This document shows, one piece after another, positions 1 to 8,734 of a stretch of 64,000 nucleotides of DNA. Within the stretch, counting starts at the first letter, position 1, and each line of letters begins with the position of its first letter. The notes under the pieces are model-generated. The model was not told the DNA's origin. It did no database searches and saw only the letters and a list, made by a program, of their open reading frames with translations. Origin of the DNA: UBA8752 sp965657965 (GTDB lineage: Bacteria; Bacteroidota; Bacteroidia; Flavobacteriales_D; Sanyastnellaceae); assembly GCA_965657965.1 (NCBI GenBank), contig CBFHQM010000007.1, positions 23,154 to 87,153 on the forward strand, written 5' to 3'. Both the position numbers and the translations under genes were made by a program.

Positions 1-660
1 GATGACATGCACGCTGCAATTCTTCGGGGCATTGCGCGCGCCGAATCGGATTTCCCCATTGCAGTAGGACTCATTTGCTTGCTTCAGCGCATCAAAACGG
101 TGGAGGAAAACAAGTATTGGCTGGATTTCGCGATTGAAAAAAAGGCCGACTTTTTGGCCATGGATTTGGCGGACAATGAGCTGGCTGTGGGGCCTGAAGC
201 TTTTGTTCCGTTGTTTGAAAAGGCCAAGTCAGAGGGGTTTGCGGTTACCATTCATGCTGGAGAAGCTGCGGGCCCGCAAGCGGCGAGAAACATCCGCAAT
301 TCGATTGAAATGTTGCATGCGGACCGAATTGGCCACGGTGTGCGCATTTTAGAAGACGCCGAGGTACTTGCTTTTGTTCGCGAGCGTGGGACAGTCTTGG
401 AATTGTGCCCGACGTCCAATTGGTTGAGTGGTGTGTGTCCAACGCGTGAGGCGCACCCCTTCCGGGACATCATGGATGCAGGCATCAAAACGACGGTGAA
501 CACCGACGATCCGGGGATCATGAACATCAGCATCATGGATGAATACCGGTTGCTTCGAGATGCGATGTCCTTTACCGAAGCTGAGTTTGTGCAAATCAAC
601 CAGTGGGGACGAGATGCGTCTTTTGTTTCGGAGGCACGCAAGAAGGCCGTTTGGCCTTAA
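1..660 (+). CDS. add: Adenosine deaminase, C-terminal part (5' end outside window)
   Basis: This is the C-terminal 219 residues of an adenosine deaminase (adenosine + H2O to inosine + NH3, purine salvage, cytoplasmic zinc enzyme). The frame is open to base 1, so roughly the first third of a usual 330-340-residue protein is missing. Family motifs visible in order are TIHAGE (catalytic Glu), RIGHGV (zinc-region His), ELCPTSN, and the zinc-ligand/catalytic segment VNTDDPG. The stop lies four bases from the stop of the convergent GNAT-like gene. An adenosine-deaminase-like paralogue (adenine deaminase or AMP-type) is possible, since the N-terminal half that separates them is absent. Confidence 0.93.
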   Translation, partial: DDMHAAILRGIARAESDFPIAVGLICLLQRIKTVEENKYWLDFAIEKKADFLAMDLADNELAVGPEAFVPLFEKAKSEGFAVTIHAGEAAGPQAARNIRNSIEMLHADRIGHGVRILEDAEVLAFVRERGTVLELCPTSNWLSGVCPTREAHPFRDIMDAGIKTTVNTDDPGIMNISIMDEYRLLRDAMSFTEAEFVQINQWGRDASFVSEARKKAVWP

Positions 661-663
661 GTC

Positions 664-1488
664 TCAGGGGAACAAGTCGGGTCTGCGTTGCCTCATCAGC
701 CAACGCCAAGGCCAGCGGATGCGGACCAGTTTTATTTTGTCCTTCTTTTCTGCTCCAAACTCGGCATAGAATCGATCGACACCGGGGTCTGCGCTCCCTC
801 CAAAATCGAAGTGGGTGGCCTTGTGTGCGGCCGCATGTCGCATGGCCGTGGCGATCAACAGTACGGTTGCCCGAGAGCTCTCTCCTGGTGTCCCCCCCCT
901 GAATTGGCCACCAAATCCATAGACGCACACATCCGAACCTTGGCCATGAAACACCCCTCCGGCCGCCACTTTTCCGTTGGACAAGGTGACTTTCCAAGCG
1001 TGAGTGTCGGGCTCTTCCAGCAAGGCTAAAAGCAGCTGTCGTAGCGCCGTTTCGTCACTTTTGAGCCCTTTTCTGTCTCGTGCAGCCTGATGGAGTTGTA
1101 CCAGAAGGTCAAGGTCTTGGGTGGGCGATGCCACGGCGCCATCTCGTAACGCCCGTTTCAGTTGTTTTTTACGGTGACTGGGCCACGGATCTACTGGGTC
1201 CTCAAGCGGGCTTAACGGGAGAGTCCGGGTGTGCTTTTGGACGGTCCAAATGCCTTTCGGCAACGGCATCGGGGCCGCTTCGCCATGTGCCAAGTCTAGA
1301 ACCACCAACCCGAAGCGGGGTGCGGTCAAAGCTTCGATGAGCTTCTTGGGGTCAGGCGATGTGCCAATGTGCTGGGCCCATAGCGGGGTAACCATGGCGC
1401 GAAGACCAAAGCGCATGGTGGTGGTCATGCGTCGGCCTGCTGCGTCATGGATGCAGTTTGGAAAGGCGCGATCCCAGGCGGCATTCAT
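664..1488 (-). CDS. GNAT/FemAB-like N-acyltransferase family protein
   Basis: A 274-residue protein resembling the Bacteroidetes GNAT/BioF2-like (Acetyltransf_6) acyltransferases. A conserved-looking early segment around residues 33-42 (MVTPLWAQHIG) is followed by a mid-protein basic helix (HRKKQLKRAL) and a C-terminal catalytic-type core with GGVFHG, YGFGG and FDFGGSADPGVDRFYAEFG, the pattern by which this family's C-terminal half is recognised. Substrate unknown. Relative to longer relatives the N-terminus looks short by perhaps 50 residues. However, a CATCTTTG box sits exactly 4 nt before this ATG, which favours it as the real start. It is divergent from the short ORF at 1521 and convergent with add. 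Confidence 0.75.
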   Translation of the reverse strand: MNAAWDRAFPNCIHDAAGRRMTTTMRFGLRAMVTPLWAQHIGTSPDPKKLIEALTAPRFGLVVLDLAHGEAAPMPLPKGIWTVQKHTRTLPLSPLEDPVDPWPSHRKKQLKRALRDGAVASPTQDLDLLVQLHQAARDRKGLKSDETALRQLLLALLEEPDTHAWKVTLSNGKVAAGGVFHGQGSDVCVYGFGGQFRGGTPGESSRATVLLIATAMRHAAAHKATHFDFGGSADPGVDRFYAEFGAEKKDKIKLVRIRWPWRWLMRQRRPDLFP

Positions 1489-1492
1489 GTTG

Positions 1493-1500
1493 CAAAGATG
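1493..1500 (-). promoter_or_regulatory. -7-like promoter box 4 nt before a start codon
   Basis: The minus strand reads CATCTTTG-CAAC-ATG into the GNAT-like gene. The octamer matches the Bacteroidetes -7 consensus TAnnTTTG at all but one fixed position. With only 4 nt before the ATG, transcription would begin at or next to the start codon. No clear -33 TTTG is visible. Confidence 0.45.
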
Positions 1501-1520
1501 GGGTTTGTGATCTTGCGTCC

Positions 1521-1748
1521 ATGGCCGTAATCGAAGACCGTGTGCAACTCAAAGCGGGTCAGTATACCAGCCTGTTCATTTTTGAGCGCCCATTGGATCC
1601 TCCAGGGTATGGTGAGGCCATGGGCGGGGTCATGGCCCAAGCCGAGAACATGCGTGGCTACCTTGGTTTTGAAGCGCTTCGCAGCGGACCTGATTGTTTC
1701 GTCGAGCGGTCAGTCTACAATCAAGGTAACCTCCCCCACCTCTTTTAG
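1521..1748 (+). pseudogene. Short antibiotic-biosynthesis-monooxygenase-like (ABM fold) ORF, probably truncated
   Basis: A 75-codon ORF (ATG 1521) whose first 60 residues resemble a dimeric alpha/beta-barrel ABM-type protein: YTSLFIFERP, then DPPGYGEAMGGVMAQAE, then MRGYLGFEALRSG. These correspond to the usual first strand, the helix with the 'GY..M...M' pattern, and the 'GFLG.E' strand. The final strand-helix portion (typically a VSYW..EE segment) is absent, and the ORF instead ends in VYNQGNLPHLF. Full members are about 95-105 residues. The last 39 nt overlap, antisense, the end of the CHU_C gene. No frame continuing the domain is visible downstream. It may be a decayed gene or a genuinely short variant. 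Confidence 0.45.
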
Positions 1749-3968
1749 ATCTGCATCCAAACAACTGTGATCGGCATTCAGGATGTAATAATACACACCG
1801 GGTGCAGCGACACGCCCGCCAATTCGGCCATCCCAGCCAGCGCCAACACCCTCTGATTGGTGAACCAATACACCCCAGCGGTCAAAGATCTGGAGCTTGA
1901 ATTGGGCGAAGGACGACGTGTTTGCGGGGACAATACCACTGCCATTTGCCCGCTTTGTCCCCACGCGGAAACGGTCGTTTTTTCCGTCGGCATTGGGGGT
2001 AATGACGTTGGGAATGACCAATTCCACTTCCGAGACGAGTTCGGGAACGTAGACTTCGAATTCTGCAGATTGGTTGGTCCCACATGTGTAGTTGTCAATG
2101 GTCAATGTCACATCGAACAATCCGGACTCCTCAAAATCAAAGAGGAGGGTGTCTCCTGTCTGACTTCCCAAAGCGCCGAAGCTCCACTGAATTAGATCCG
2201 CGTAGGCCCCGGTAAAAGTGAACGCTACAGTGGTCTCTAAAGAGCAAGCCAACGGCTCTACTGCTTCAAAGGCCATGATCAATGGATCCACGGGCAAAAT
2301 GACGACTTCTTGAGTCAGTGTGTCCGCACAAGCGGTTTCGGGTTGGGCAATGAGCTGTGCTTGCACGGTCCCGAAGCTGGGATAGGTCCATGTGGGATCA
2401 ACTTGGCCGCTTTCTTCAACACCACCAGTCCAGGGCTGGCTGGCATCGAACGTCCAAAGGAAATCGTTGGCTCCGGTAGAGAGGTTGGTAAAAGACACTT
2501 GAAGCCCATTGCAAGGAGGCTCAGACATTTCAAAACTGGCGGCGGGCAATTCGGGGAGCGTCAAGTTGACCGTGGCATCGAATGTGCACCCATAACTGTT
2601 GGTTAAGGTCGCAACGATGTCGTGCGTCCCGGGCGCCAAATCAAGGTTGTCTGGCGCGTATCCTGAGTCCACTTCTTGGCCGGCAATCGACCAGATAACA
2701 CCGCCTGACCCGGCGTCATCTCCTAAGTAATTGAGCGGTTGGCTCCATCCATTGGCCAAGCAGGTGGCTTGTCCGAGGCTAAACTCTGCTGAATACGGAG
2801 GAGAAACTGCGATGTCTTGGGACAAACTGTCTGCGCATCCGCCTAGGTCGTAAACGAGCGACACAGTGTACACCCCTTCCTCCTCATAAGCATGGCTGGG
2901 TGCAGGTGTTTCACTGGATCCTTCCCCTTGTCCAAAAGACCAGAGAAACGTACCGTCTGTGGCGTCGACGTCAAAGTTCACGTCCAAGCCTGTGCAAGGT
3001 TCGGGCCAATTGACTTCCGGTAAGAGCACATCGCAAGGCACAACATCGATGGTGAAATCACGGATGATCTTGCTCAAGGTTACCCAATTCCCGAGGTCAT
3101 CTTGGCGCAGCTCAGTCACGTAGAGACCCACCACGTACTTGCCAACCACATTTGGGCTTGCAGACAATGTGCCATTGCTGGGGTCAACTTGTATTCCGCC
3201 AACAAGCGCAGTGCCCAGAGGGGTAGTGGCGTCGTATCCATCGGCCCAGGTGACGTTGTTGAAGGGGGGGGCTGTTGGCGGATTGGGTGTTGGCGCGGAA
3301 AAACTACCTCCAATGAAGACGTCGCCTATGGAGTAAATCAAGCTGTCTCCATCGGGGTCGCTGGCCAGGTTGAACAGCTCAAAGGGTTGGCCTTGACAGA
3401 CATAAGCTTGGGGCAATTCGGCAAAACGCGGAGACCCATTGGTTTGCGTGTCCAAATCTGGGCCACTGTTGACCGGAGGGACATTGGCGAACATGGTGAA
3501 GCCCGTATTGGTCGCGTCTTGGAGGTTGATGACTTGGGGATTGCGACAGCACCGTTGATAGACTAGGGTGTAGTCTTCTGCGCTCGGTGGCAATTCGACA
3601 ATGGCGACGTACTCCGCCCGTTCAATGCAAACTCCAGGCGGCAAGACGGCACAGGGATTGCCGCTCAGTAGATCAATGTTGGTCACAGCATTGAAATCCA
3701 AAGCCATGTTGACCGTGGTAAAAAGGGTGCTGTTTTGGTAGATGCCAATAACCGCAGACAAATCAAAGCCTGTCTCATTGGTGTTGGTCGGACCACAGTC
3801 CCGGTAGATGATCAGGTGAACTTCATACTCCTCCCCTCCGAGATGGTCATAATACATTTCTCCACCCACTAGGTGTGTGGCAAACAGAGAGAAATGGCAA
3901 CACAAGCCCAAGAGCAACATCAGGAACGTGACTCCCTGCTTGACAGGCTTATCTTGCAGATTCTTCAT
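1710..3968 (-). CDS. Secreted PKD-domain protein with gliding-motility-associated C-terminal (CHU_C) domain
   Basis: A 752-residue secreted protein. A signal peptide (VTFLMLLLGLCCHFSLFA) is followed at about residue 31 by ATHLVGGEMYYDHLG, the N-terminal module common in Bacteroidetes surface proteins ('HIVGGE..Y...G...Y...L..YRDC'). Immunoglobulin-like/PKD segments follow, for example FLWSFGQGEGS and HAYEEEGVYTVSLVYDLGGCADS around residues 345-385. The last ~95 residues are the CHU_C module (VIPNVITPNADGKNDRF, FDRWGVLVHQSEG, WDGRIGG, PGVYYYIL), a type B T9SS sorting signal. It is probably a cell-surface adhesin or gliding-related filament. Its ATG shares two bases with the ATG of the divergent GWxTD gene. 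Confidence 0.88.
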   Translation of the reverse strand: MKNLQDKPVKQGVTFLMLLLGLCCHFSLFATHLVGGEMYYDHLGGEEYEVHLIIYRDCGPTNTNETGFDLSAVIGIYQNSTLFTTVNMALDFNAVTNIDLLSGNPCAVLPPGVCIERAEYVAIVELPPSAEDYTLVYQRCCRNPQVINLQDATNTGFTMFANVPPVNSGPDLDTQTNGSPRFAELPQAYVCQGQPFELFNLASDPDGDSLIYSIGDVFIGGSFSAPTPNPPTAPPFNNVTWADGYDATTPLGTALVGGIQVDPSNGTLSASPNVVGKYVVGLYVTELRQDDLGNWVTLSKIIRDFTIDVVPCDVLLPEVNWPEPCTGLDVNFDVDATDGTFLWSFGQGEGSSETPAPSHAYEEEGVYTVSLVYDLGGCADSLSQDIAVSPPYSAEFSLGQATCLANGWSQPLNYLGDDAGSGGVIWSIAGQEVDSGYAPDNLDLAPGTHDIVATLTNSYGCTFDATVNLTLPELPAASFEMSEPPCNGLQVSFTNLSTGANDFLWTFDASQPWTGGVEESGQVDPTWTYPSFGTVQAQLIAQPETACADTLTQEVVILPVDPLIMAFEAVEPLACSLETTVAFTFTGAYADLIQWSFGALGSQTGDTLLFDFEESGLFDVTLTIDNYTCGTNQSAEFEVYVPELVSEVELVIPNVITPNADGKNDRFRVGTKRANGSGIVPANTSSFAQFKLQIFDRWGVLVHQSEGVGAGWDGRIGGRVAAPGVYYYILNADHSCLDADLKEVGEVTLIVD

Positions 3969-5475
3969 GGATATCGTTTACAATTTAGGCTTTACTTCAC
4001 ACTTACGTTTTTCGGGACAAAGGGTTCTGATTTGGCTTTTGCTGGCCATGGTCTGGCCGCTTCAGTCTGCGCAGGCGCAGTCACCGGGTGTTCGATTGGC
4101 TACACGCCAATTTACTGCCCCGGATGGTGGAGCCTACATCGAAGTGCAAGCGGAATTCATGGCCCAAGGGCTTCAATGGCTCGTGGGGGAAGACAGTGTG
4201 TATCGGGCAGCAGTCAAATGGTCCGTGCTGGCCTTTGACAGCACGGGAGCTGTGGCGGGCTTCAGCAAAGCCACTGCCCGCACCGGTGACTTACCCTCGC
4301 CGGGTGACTTTTTGGACATTGCGCGAATTCCGTTGGCTCCAGGACCTCATGTTTTAGAGTTGGAAGTGCGCGATTTGGGTGCGCCTAATGCAGCTCCGCT
4401 TTCGCACGAAATGGTGGTGCAGGTGGATGAGCCTTTCGAAGTCGACATCAGCGATTTGTTCTTGGTTCAGGGTGTGGCTCCAGCAATGTCTCCGCCCACC
4501 AAGCTGACCCGGTCTGGATTGGAGGTTTTGCCGTTGGTGGATCAGCGAATTTCTAATGACGCAGAGTTCGTTCTTTTTTATGGAGAGCTTTATGGCACTG
4601 GGCTTGAGTTTGGAACCGACAGTGCATTCTTGGTTGTCGCTGGATTTGAGTCTTCGACAGGCGAATGGGCAGAAGGCACGCAGCGGTTTTTTCGAAAAAA
4701 CGGGGCGGCGGTTTTGCCGGTTCTCGAGTCCATACCGGTGCCCAGTCCGGGCCTGTATGACTTGGTTTTGGAGGTTCAAACGCCAACCCAAGAGCTGGTT
4801 ATGGCCCGCAGGCTCACAGTGGAAGTTGTGGGATCGGCGGCGCAGGATGCAGCAGTAGCAGCAACGGCACTTTCTCCTTTTGTTCAGGCCCATCAAGATC
4901 GGGACAGCTTGTTGACCATGATCGAAACGCTGCTTCCCATCGCGGAGGCCGGCGAACGACGTTCAATTGAATACGCTCTGCAAGAAGCAGGTCTCCGTCC
5001 CCTACAGGCATTCCTCGATCAGTTTTGGATGTCTAGAAGTCCAAAGGATCCCGGAGCCGCCTGGCGCGAGTATCGCCGAGAAGTGGCGATTGCGGATGCG
5101 GAATATGGGGCATGCCCCAATCGCGAGGGCCACGAAACGGACATGGGGTGGATTTTGCTGCGTTATGGTCGGCCAAATACCATTGTCAAACGGCACAATG
5201 GTACGCAGTACTACCCCTATGAGATCTGGCATTACCACAAAGCAGGGCCTTTCAATAACCGCAGGTTCCTCTTTTACACGCCGCAAGTTGTGGGGGAATG
5301 TTTTGAACTCTTGCACAGCGACCATCCCAGAGAGATTCGGAACGCAGATTGGTTGAGTGTGCTCAGAACCCGTGAATTGGGCCACTCTGTTTCACAGACT
5401 TCGATCAATCAGCTGGGCCAAAGGGATACCTACAGCCGAGAAGAGCCAGAGGACTTGTTTTTCAACCCTCGATGA
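3967..5475 (+). CDS. GWxTD domain-containing exported protein
   Basis: A 502-residue protein. ATG 3967 is followed by a hydrophobic export signal (VLIWLLLAMVWPLQSAQAQ). The C-terminal ~150 residues form the GWxTD domain: FWMSRSPKDP, WREYRREVAIADAEYG, then HETDMGWILLRYGRPNTI and YEIWHYH. This domain is widespread in Bacteroidetes exported proteins; its biochemical role is not established. The N-terminal part looks beta-rich. The gene is followed with a 4-nt overlap (ATGA) by a family 2 glycosyltransferase, so the two are translated together. The start ATG overlaps the start of the divergent CHU_C gene by two bases (CATG), so one of these two starts may be further downstream. Confidence 0.82.
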   Translation: MDIVYNLGFTSHLRFSGQRVLIWLLLAMVWPLQSAQAQSPGVRLATRQFTAPDGGAYIEVQAEFMAQGLQWLVGEDSVYRAAVKWSVLAFDSTGAVAGFSKATARTGDLPSPGDFLDIARIPLAPGPHVLELEVRDLGAPNAAPLSHEMVVQVDEPFEVDISDLFLVQGVAPAMSPPTKLTRSGLEVLPLVDQRISNDAEFVLFYGELYGTGLEFGTDSAFLVVAGFESSTGEWAEGTQRFFRKNGAAVLPVLESIPVPSPGLYDLVLEVQTPTQELVMARRLTVEVVGSAAQDAAVAATALSPFVQAHQDRDSLLTMIETLLPIAEAGERRSIEYALQEAGLRPLQAFLDQFWMSRSPKDPGAAWREYRREVAIADAEYGACPNREGHETDMGWILLRYGRPNTIVKRHNGTQYYPYEIWHYHKAGPFNNRRFLFYTPQVVGECFELLHSDHPREIRNADWLSVLRTRELGHSVSQTSINQLGQRDTYSREEPEDLFFNPR

Positions 5476-6572
5476 AGGCAGAAGGCTCAACCTCTGCTCC
5501 TTCCCTGTCCGCGGTGAATTGCCGCGTGGCCGTGGCGATATTAAACTGGAATGGCCAGGACCACTTGAAGCGTTTTTTACCCTCTGTTGTTGCCCACACC
5601 TCTTCTCCAGACAAGGTGGTGGTCATCGACAATGGGTCAACCGACGGCAGTTTGGCGCTGTTGGCGGACGCATTTCCCGAAGTTCATGTGATCACCCTCA
5701 GCGAAAATCACGGGTTTGCGGGAGGCTACAACAAGGGGCTTGATGCATTGTCAGCATCGTGGACAGCCGATTGGTTTTTGTTGTTGAACAGCGATGTAGA
5801 GGTCACCGCGGGGTATTTGAACCACCTCGTGTCGGCATGTGTCGAGAATGGTTGGAGCGCGGCCCAACCCAAAATCCGGTCATTGGAGTGTAGGGCAGAG
5901 TTTGAATATGCAGGTGCAGCTGGAGGGTATATGGACAAACATGGCTTCATGTTTTGTGCAGGCCGGTTGTTTGACCAGAATGAGGTGGATGCCGGGCAGT
6001 ACGATGTGGACCGCCCCGTTTTTTGGGCGTCGGGTGCGTCGATGCTGGTGCGGTGCAAAGCGTGGTTTGATGTGGCCGGATTGGATGAGGATTTTTTTGC
6101 CCACATGGAGGAAATCGACCTTTGCTGGCGGATGAGGAACCGGGGCTGGGCCGTGGGCGCCACAGGAAGTGCGTTGGTGTACCATCTTGGAGGTGGGACG
6201 TTGCAGCACGAAAACCCAAAGAAGGCCTATTTGAACTTTCGGAACAACCTGTATTTGTTGCTCAAGAACGACCATCGGAAAGGTGTGCTGCGCCGCATCT
6301 TTATCCGTCAATGCCTTGACGGCTTGGCGGCTTTGCGGTTTCTAATGGAAGGCAAATGGGCGTTCTTCCGAGCGGTTTGGCAAGCGCATATGGACTTTCA
6401 CAAAAACAGAAAGGCCATGATGGCGAAGCGGAAAAAAGAGATGGCGGATTGCATCGGGGTTGAGCGCAGTGCGGATTCCTTAGCCGGGCGTTACGAACGG
6501 AGTGTCGTCTGGGACTTCTTTGCGCGGGGTCGAAAAAGGTTTTCGAGTTTGCCGGCCAATCGTTTTCGTTGA
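5472..6572 (+). CDS. Family 2 glycosyltransferase
   Basis: A 366-residue GT-A-fold glycosyltransferase. Visible are the N-terminal strand VAILNWNGQDHLKRFLPSV, the nucleotide-binding VVVIDNGSTDGS, ENHGFAGGYNKGL, the metal-binding LLNSDVEV, and the acceptor-region MEEIDLCWRMRNRGW typical of rhamnosyl/galactofuranosyl-type GT2 enzymes. The C-terminal third holds basic, amphipathic helices that could sit on the membrane. It probably transfers a sugar onto a polysaccharide or lipid-linked acceptor; donor and acceptor are not deducible. Its ATG overlaps the GWxTD stop (ATGA), indicating coupling. The comEC gene follows after a short gap on the same strand. Confidence 0.9.
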   Translation: MKAEGSTSAPSLSAVNCRVAVAILNWNGQDHLKRFLPSVVAHTSSPDKVVVIDNGSTDGSLALLADAFPEVHVITLSENHGFAGGYNKGLDALSASWTADWFLLLNSDVEVTAGYLNHLVSACVENGWSAAQPKIRSLECRAEFEYAGAAGGYMDKHGFMFCAGRLFDQNEVDAGQYDVDRPVFWASGASMLVRCKAWFDVAGLDEDFFAHMEEIDLCWRMRNRGWAVGATGSALVYHLGGGTLQHENPKKAYLNFRNNLYLLLKNDHRKGVLRRIFIRQCLDGLAALRFLMEGKWAFFRAVWQAHMDFHKNRKAMMAKRKKEMADCIGVERSADSLAGRYERSVVWDFFARGRKRFSSLPANRFR

Positions 6573-6655
6573 CGCAGACAACGTGACCGCGTGCGCGTGC
6601 AAGTGCGGCCGTGGCTTTGGTGGATTTTGAAGCTGAGCCGGACTTTCTTCAACAG

Positions 6656-8443
6656 ATGCGGGGTCCATCTGTGTTCATTTTCTACTTCTTGGGGGTTTGG
6701 GCGTTTTTGAGCGTGCCGAATGCGTGGCGGAGTGATGGGTTCGATTGGGTTTTGATCCTTTTGCTTCTGGTGCTCTTGGCGAGCACACTTCTATTGACTG
6801 CGCGCAGGTCTCTTGGGATTTGGTTGGGGGCTTTCTTGTGGGGGAATGTGCTTGGACTCATGCTCAGTACATCGCTGGAGAAAGAACGGCAGCTGGCTTC
6901 TCTCCGGTTGGGGACTTCGGACTGGATCGAGTTCGAGGTGTTGTCTTCACGCAGATTGGCCGAGCGTTTTTACTCCGCTACCGTTGAGTTGAATTCGGGC
7001 GAAAGGACAGTGATGACAGCGAGTCGTCCACTCTTGGTTGGGCACCAGGGGTTGGCATGGTGCGAGCGCGCGGGGTTTCAGCCCTCAAGATTTCCCGGTG
7101 ATTTCGATGAAGAGGAGTTCTACGCGGGAAGAGGCATTCAGTTTAAGCTGAAGGCCAAAACACATGTCCAGTGGCCGGGCCCTCGATTTGCTGCAGGGGT
7201 TCGCCGGCATTTGAATCAATGGCAGAAGGGTGTGAAATTTCGTTTGAAGCGAAACACAAGCGCAGAAGTGGCTGGCTGGCTTCTTGGCTTGTTGACCGGT
7301 GACAAATCGGAGATGTCTTCTGGAGCGCGCCGTGCGTTTGGAACACTTGGCTTGGCGCATTTGACTGCGGTATCCGGGTTTCATGTGGGGTTGGTTGCAG
7401 CCGCTGTTTTGGGATTGTTGTCTCGTGTTGGTCGAACTTGGAGATGGCGAAGCCTCTTGCCTCTCCCCTTTATCTGGGCCTATGTTTTATTCTGCGGTGC
7501 GCCAGCGTCTGCGGTGCGGGCCGCGGCCATGCTCACGTTTTTCGCGCTGTCTCAGTTGACGATGCGCAGGGCAGATGGCGGAACCTTGATGGCGCTGGCA
7601 GGAACGCTGATGCTCGTGGCTGATCCTCATCTCGCAAGAGACGTTGGAACGCAATTGAGCTTTTTGGCCACAGGGGGCATTTTGCTTTGGTTTCGAAGCC
7701 AACCCTCCGTTGCGCGTACTCGCGGGGTTGCGGTTTTGGCCATCCCCATCGTGGCCACGGTATTCACTGCGCCAGTGGCTTGGCCTGTGTTTGGGCAATT
7801 TCCAGTGGCGTTTTTACCGGCCAATGTGTTGGCCACTCCCCTGGTGTTCATGGCCATGTCTTGCGCGGCCTTGCACGTGGTGTTGCCTGAGGAATGGGCA
7901 CAGTGGTTCGGTCCGCATTTGAGTTCGGCTCTCGGCTTCATTTTGAACGCGACGGAAACAGCAGCTGCGCATTGTCCGGCTGTCTGTTTGCCTTTGGATC
8001 AAGCGGTTGTGTCACTGGCCGGTTGGGGAGTGTTGGCCATGGTGGTTGTTGGAGTGGTATGGGGGGGCACGATTCGTTGGCTTGGGGCAGGCTTGTTTTT
8101 TGCCTTGGCCCTTCTTCGTTTTCAAGGAGGGACAGAACGGTCTCCTCAGGTCTATGACTTGGGGGCGGGTATGGTTGGCATCCTGTCCCATGGTCAGGCT
8201 GTGGTCTTGGGGCCCGTGCAGAAGGTTCAGCAAAAAGCGGGGCATAGAAAAACCCGCTCCTTTTTGGAACGGGTTTCAAAACAATCCTCTGAGCCGGTGA
8301 TTGTTGTGGGTCAGCAGTTGAGCTTCACGTCGTTTGCATTGCACTTGTGCACGGCGCACGACACGCTCACCTGGATTACCCCAACTCCGTTACGTTGCGA
8401 ATCACCTTGTCGACATAGCTTTCCCAAGCTTCCATCCCCATGA
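6656..8443 (+). CDS. ComEC/Rec2-family DNA-uptake channel protein
   Basis: A 595-residue polytopic membrane protein. There are two N-terminal transmembrane segments, then a DUF4131-like OB-type periplasmic region that includes FPGDFDEEEFYAGRGIQ. The Competence-domain core follows, with HLTAVSGFHVGLV, APASAVRAAAMLTF and DVGTQLSFLATGGILL. These are hallmark motifs of the ComEC inner-membrane channel for single-stranded DNA in natural transformation. No metallo-beta-lactamase-like domain follows, as in many Bacteroidetes. A GTG at 6611 in the same frame would add 15 residues. The last 68 nt overlap a convergent gene, and a minus-strand terminator is embedded in the coding sequence near 8250, so the exact C-terminus deserves care. 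Confidence 0.9.
   Translation: MRGPSVFIFYFLGVWAFLSVPNAWRSDGFDWVLILLLLVLLASTLLLTARRSLGIWLGAFLWGNVLGLMLSTSLEKERQLASLRLGTSDWIEFEVLSSRRLAERFYSATVELNSGERTVMTASRPLLVGHQGLAWCERAGFQPSRFPGDFDEEEFYAGRGIQFKLKAKTHVQWPGPRFAAGVRRHLNQWQKGVKFRLKRNTSAEVAGWLLGLLTGDKSEMSSGARRAFGTLGLAHLTAVSGFHVGLVAAAVLGLLSRVGRTWRWRSLLPLPFIWAYVLFCGAPASAVRAAAMLTFFALSQLTMRRADGGTLMALAGTLMLVADPHLARDVGTQLSFLATGGILLWFRSQPSVARTRGVAVLAIPIVATVFTAPVAWPVFGQFPVAFLPANVLATPLVFMAMSCAALHVVLPEEWAQWFGPHLSSALGFILNATETAAAHCPAVCLPLDQAVVSLAGWGVLAMVVVGVVWGGTIRWLGAGLFFALALLRFQGGTERSPQVYDLGAGMVGILSHGQAVVLGPVQKVQQKAGHRKTRSFLERVSKQSSEPVIVVGQQLSFTSFALHLCTAHDTLTWITPTPLRCESPCRHSFPKLPSP
8250..8276 (-). terminator. Rho-independent terminator inside comEC 3' coding region
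   Basis: On the minus strand the arms AAACCCGTTCC and GGAGCGGGTTT pair over 11 bp with one G-U wobble and a five-base loop, followed directly by more T residues. On the plus strand the same hairpin has a C-A mismatch, so it fits minus-strand transcription from the small gene at 8376-8630, about 100 nt beyond its stop. Confidence 0.65.
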
Positions 8444-8630
8444 TGGGGAGAATGGCGTTGACCCGGTTGTTTTGCTTGCTGTAAATGGCCTCCACGTAGA
8501 ACCCGTGGATTTCGAAAATGCAGAGGATGTAGCGGTTTTCGACCATGCGCTGCGAAATGCAGTTGCCGTGGTCCCACATGTAGTTGGTCTTCTCGTCGAG
8601 GGGCAGTCGGTTGAAAGTGCGGAGATCCAT
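8376..8630 (-). CDS. Small conserved hypothetical protein (84 aa)
   Basis: An 84-residue soluble protein beginning MDLRTFNRLPLDEKTNYMWDHG and ending in a predicted helix with VDKVIRNVTELG. It resembles the short uncharacterised proteins frequent in Bacteroidetes that start with a 'TFN.L...EK' helix and continue with a beta-hairpin (YILCIFEIHGFYVEAIYS). No catalytic motif, signal peptide or membrane segment is visible. It overlaps the comEC end by 68 nt in convergent orientation and has its own terminator downstream. Function unknown. Confidence 0.7.
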   Translation of the reverse strand: MDLRTFNRLPLDEKTNYMWDHGNCISQRMVENRYILCIFEIHGFYVEAIYSKQNNRVNAILPIMGMEAWESYVDKVIRNVTELG

Positions 8631-8722
8631 GATGTATCGTAACGTTGTGAATAATCGTCCCAGAGAATGAGGGCGTTGCCGGGTATTACGGGGGGCAGGT
8701 CAAAAGGGTTTCAGTTTTGTTC

Positions 8723-8730
8723 AATCTTTG
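8723..8730 (+). promoter_or_regulatory. -7-like box 4 nt before the HMG-CoA-lyase-like start
   Basis: AATCTTTG-TCGG-ATG; one mismatch to TAnnTTTG at the fixed positions. The spacing would place the transcription start at the ATG. Confidence 0.4.
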
Positions 8731-8734
8731 TCGG

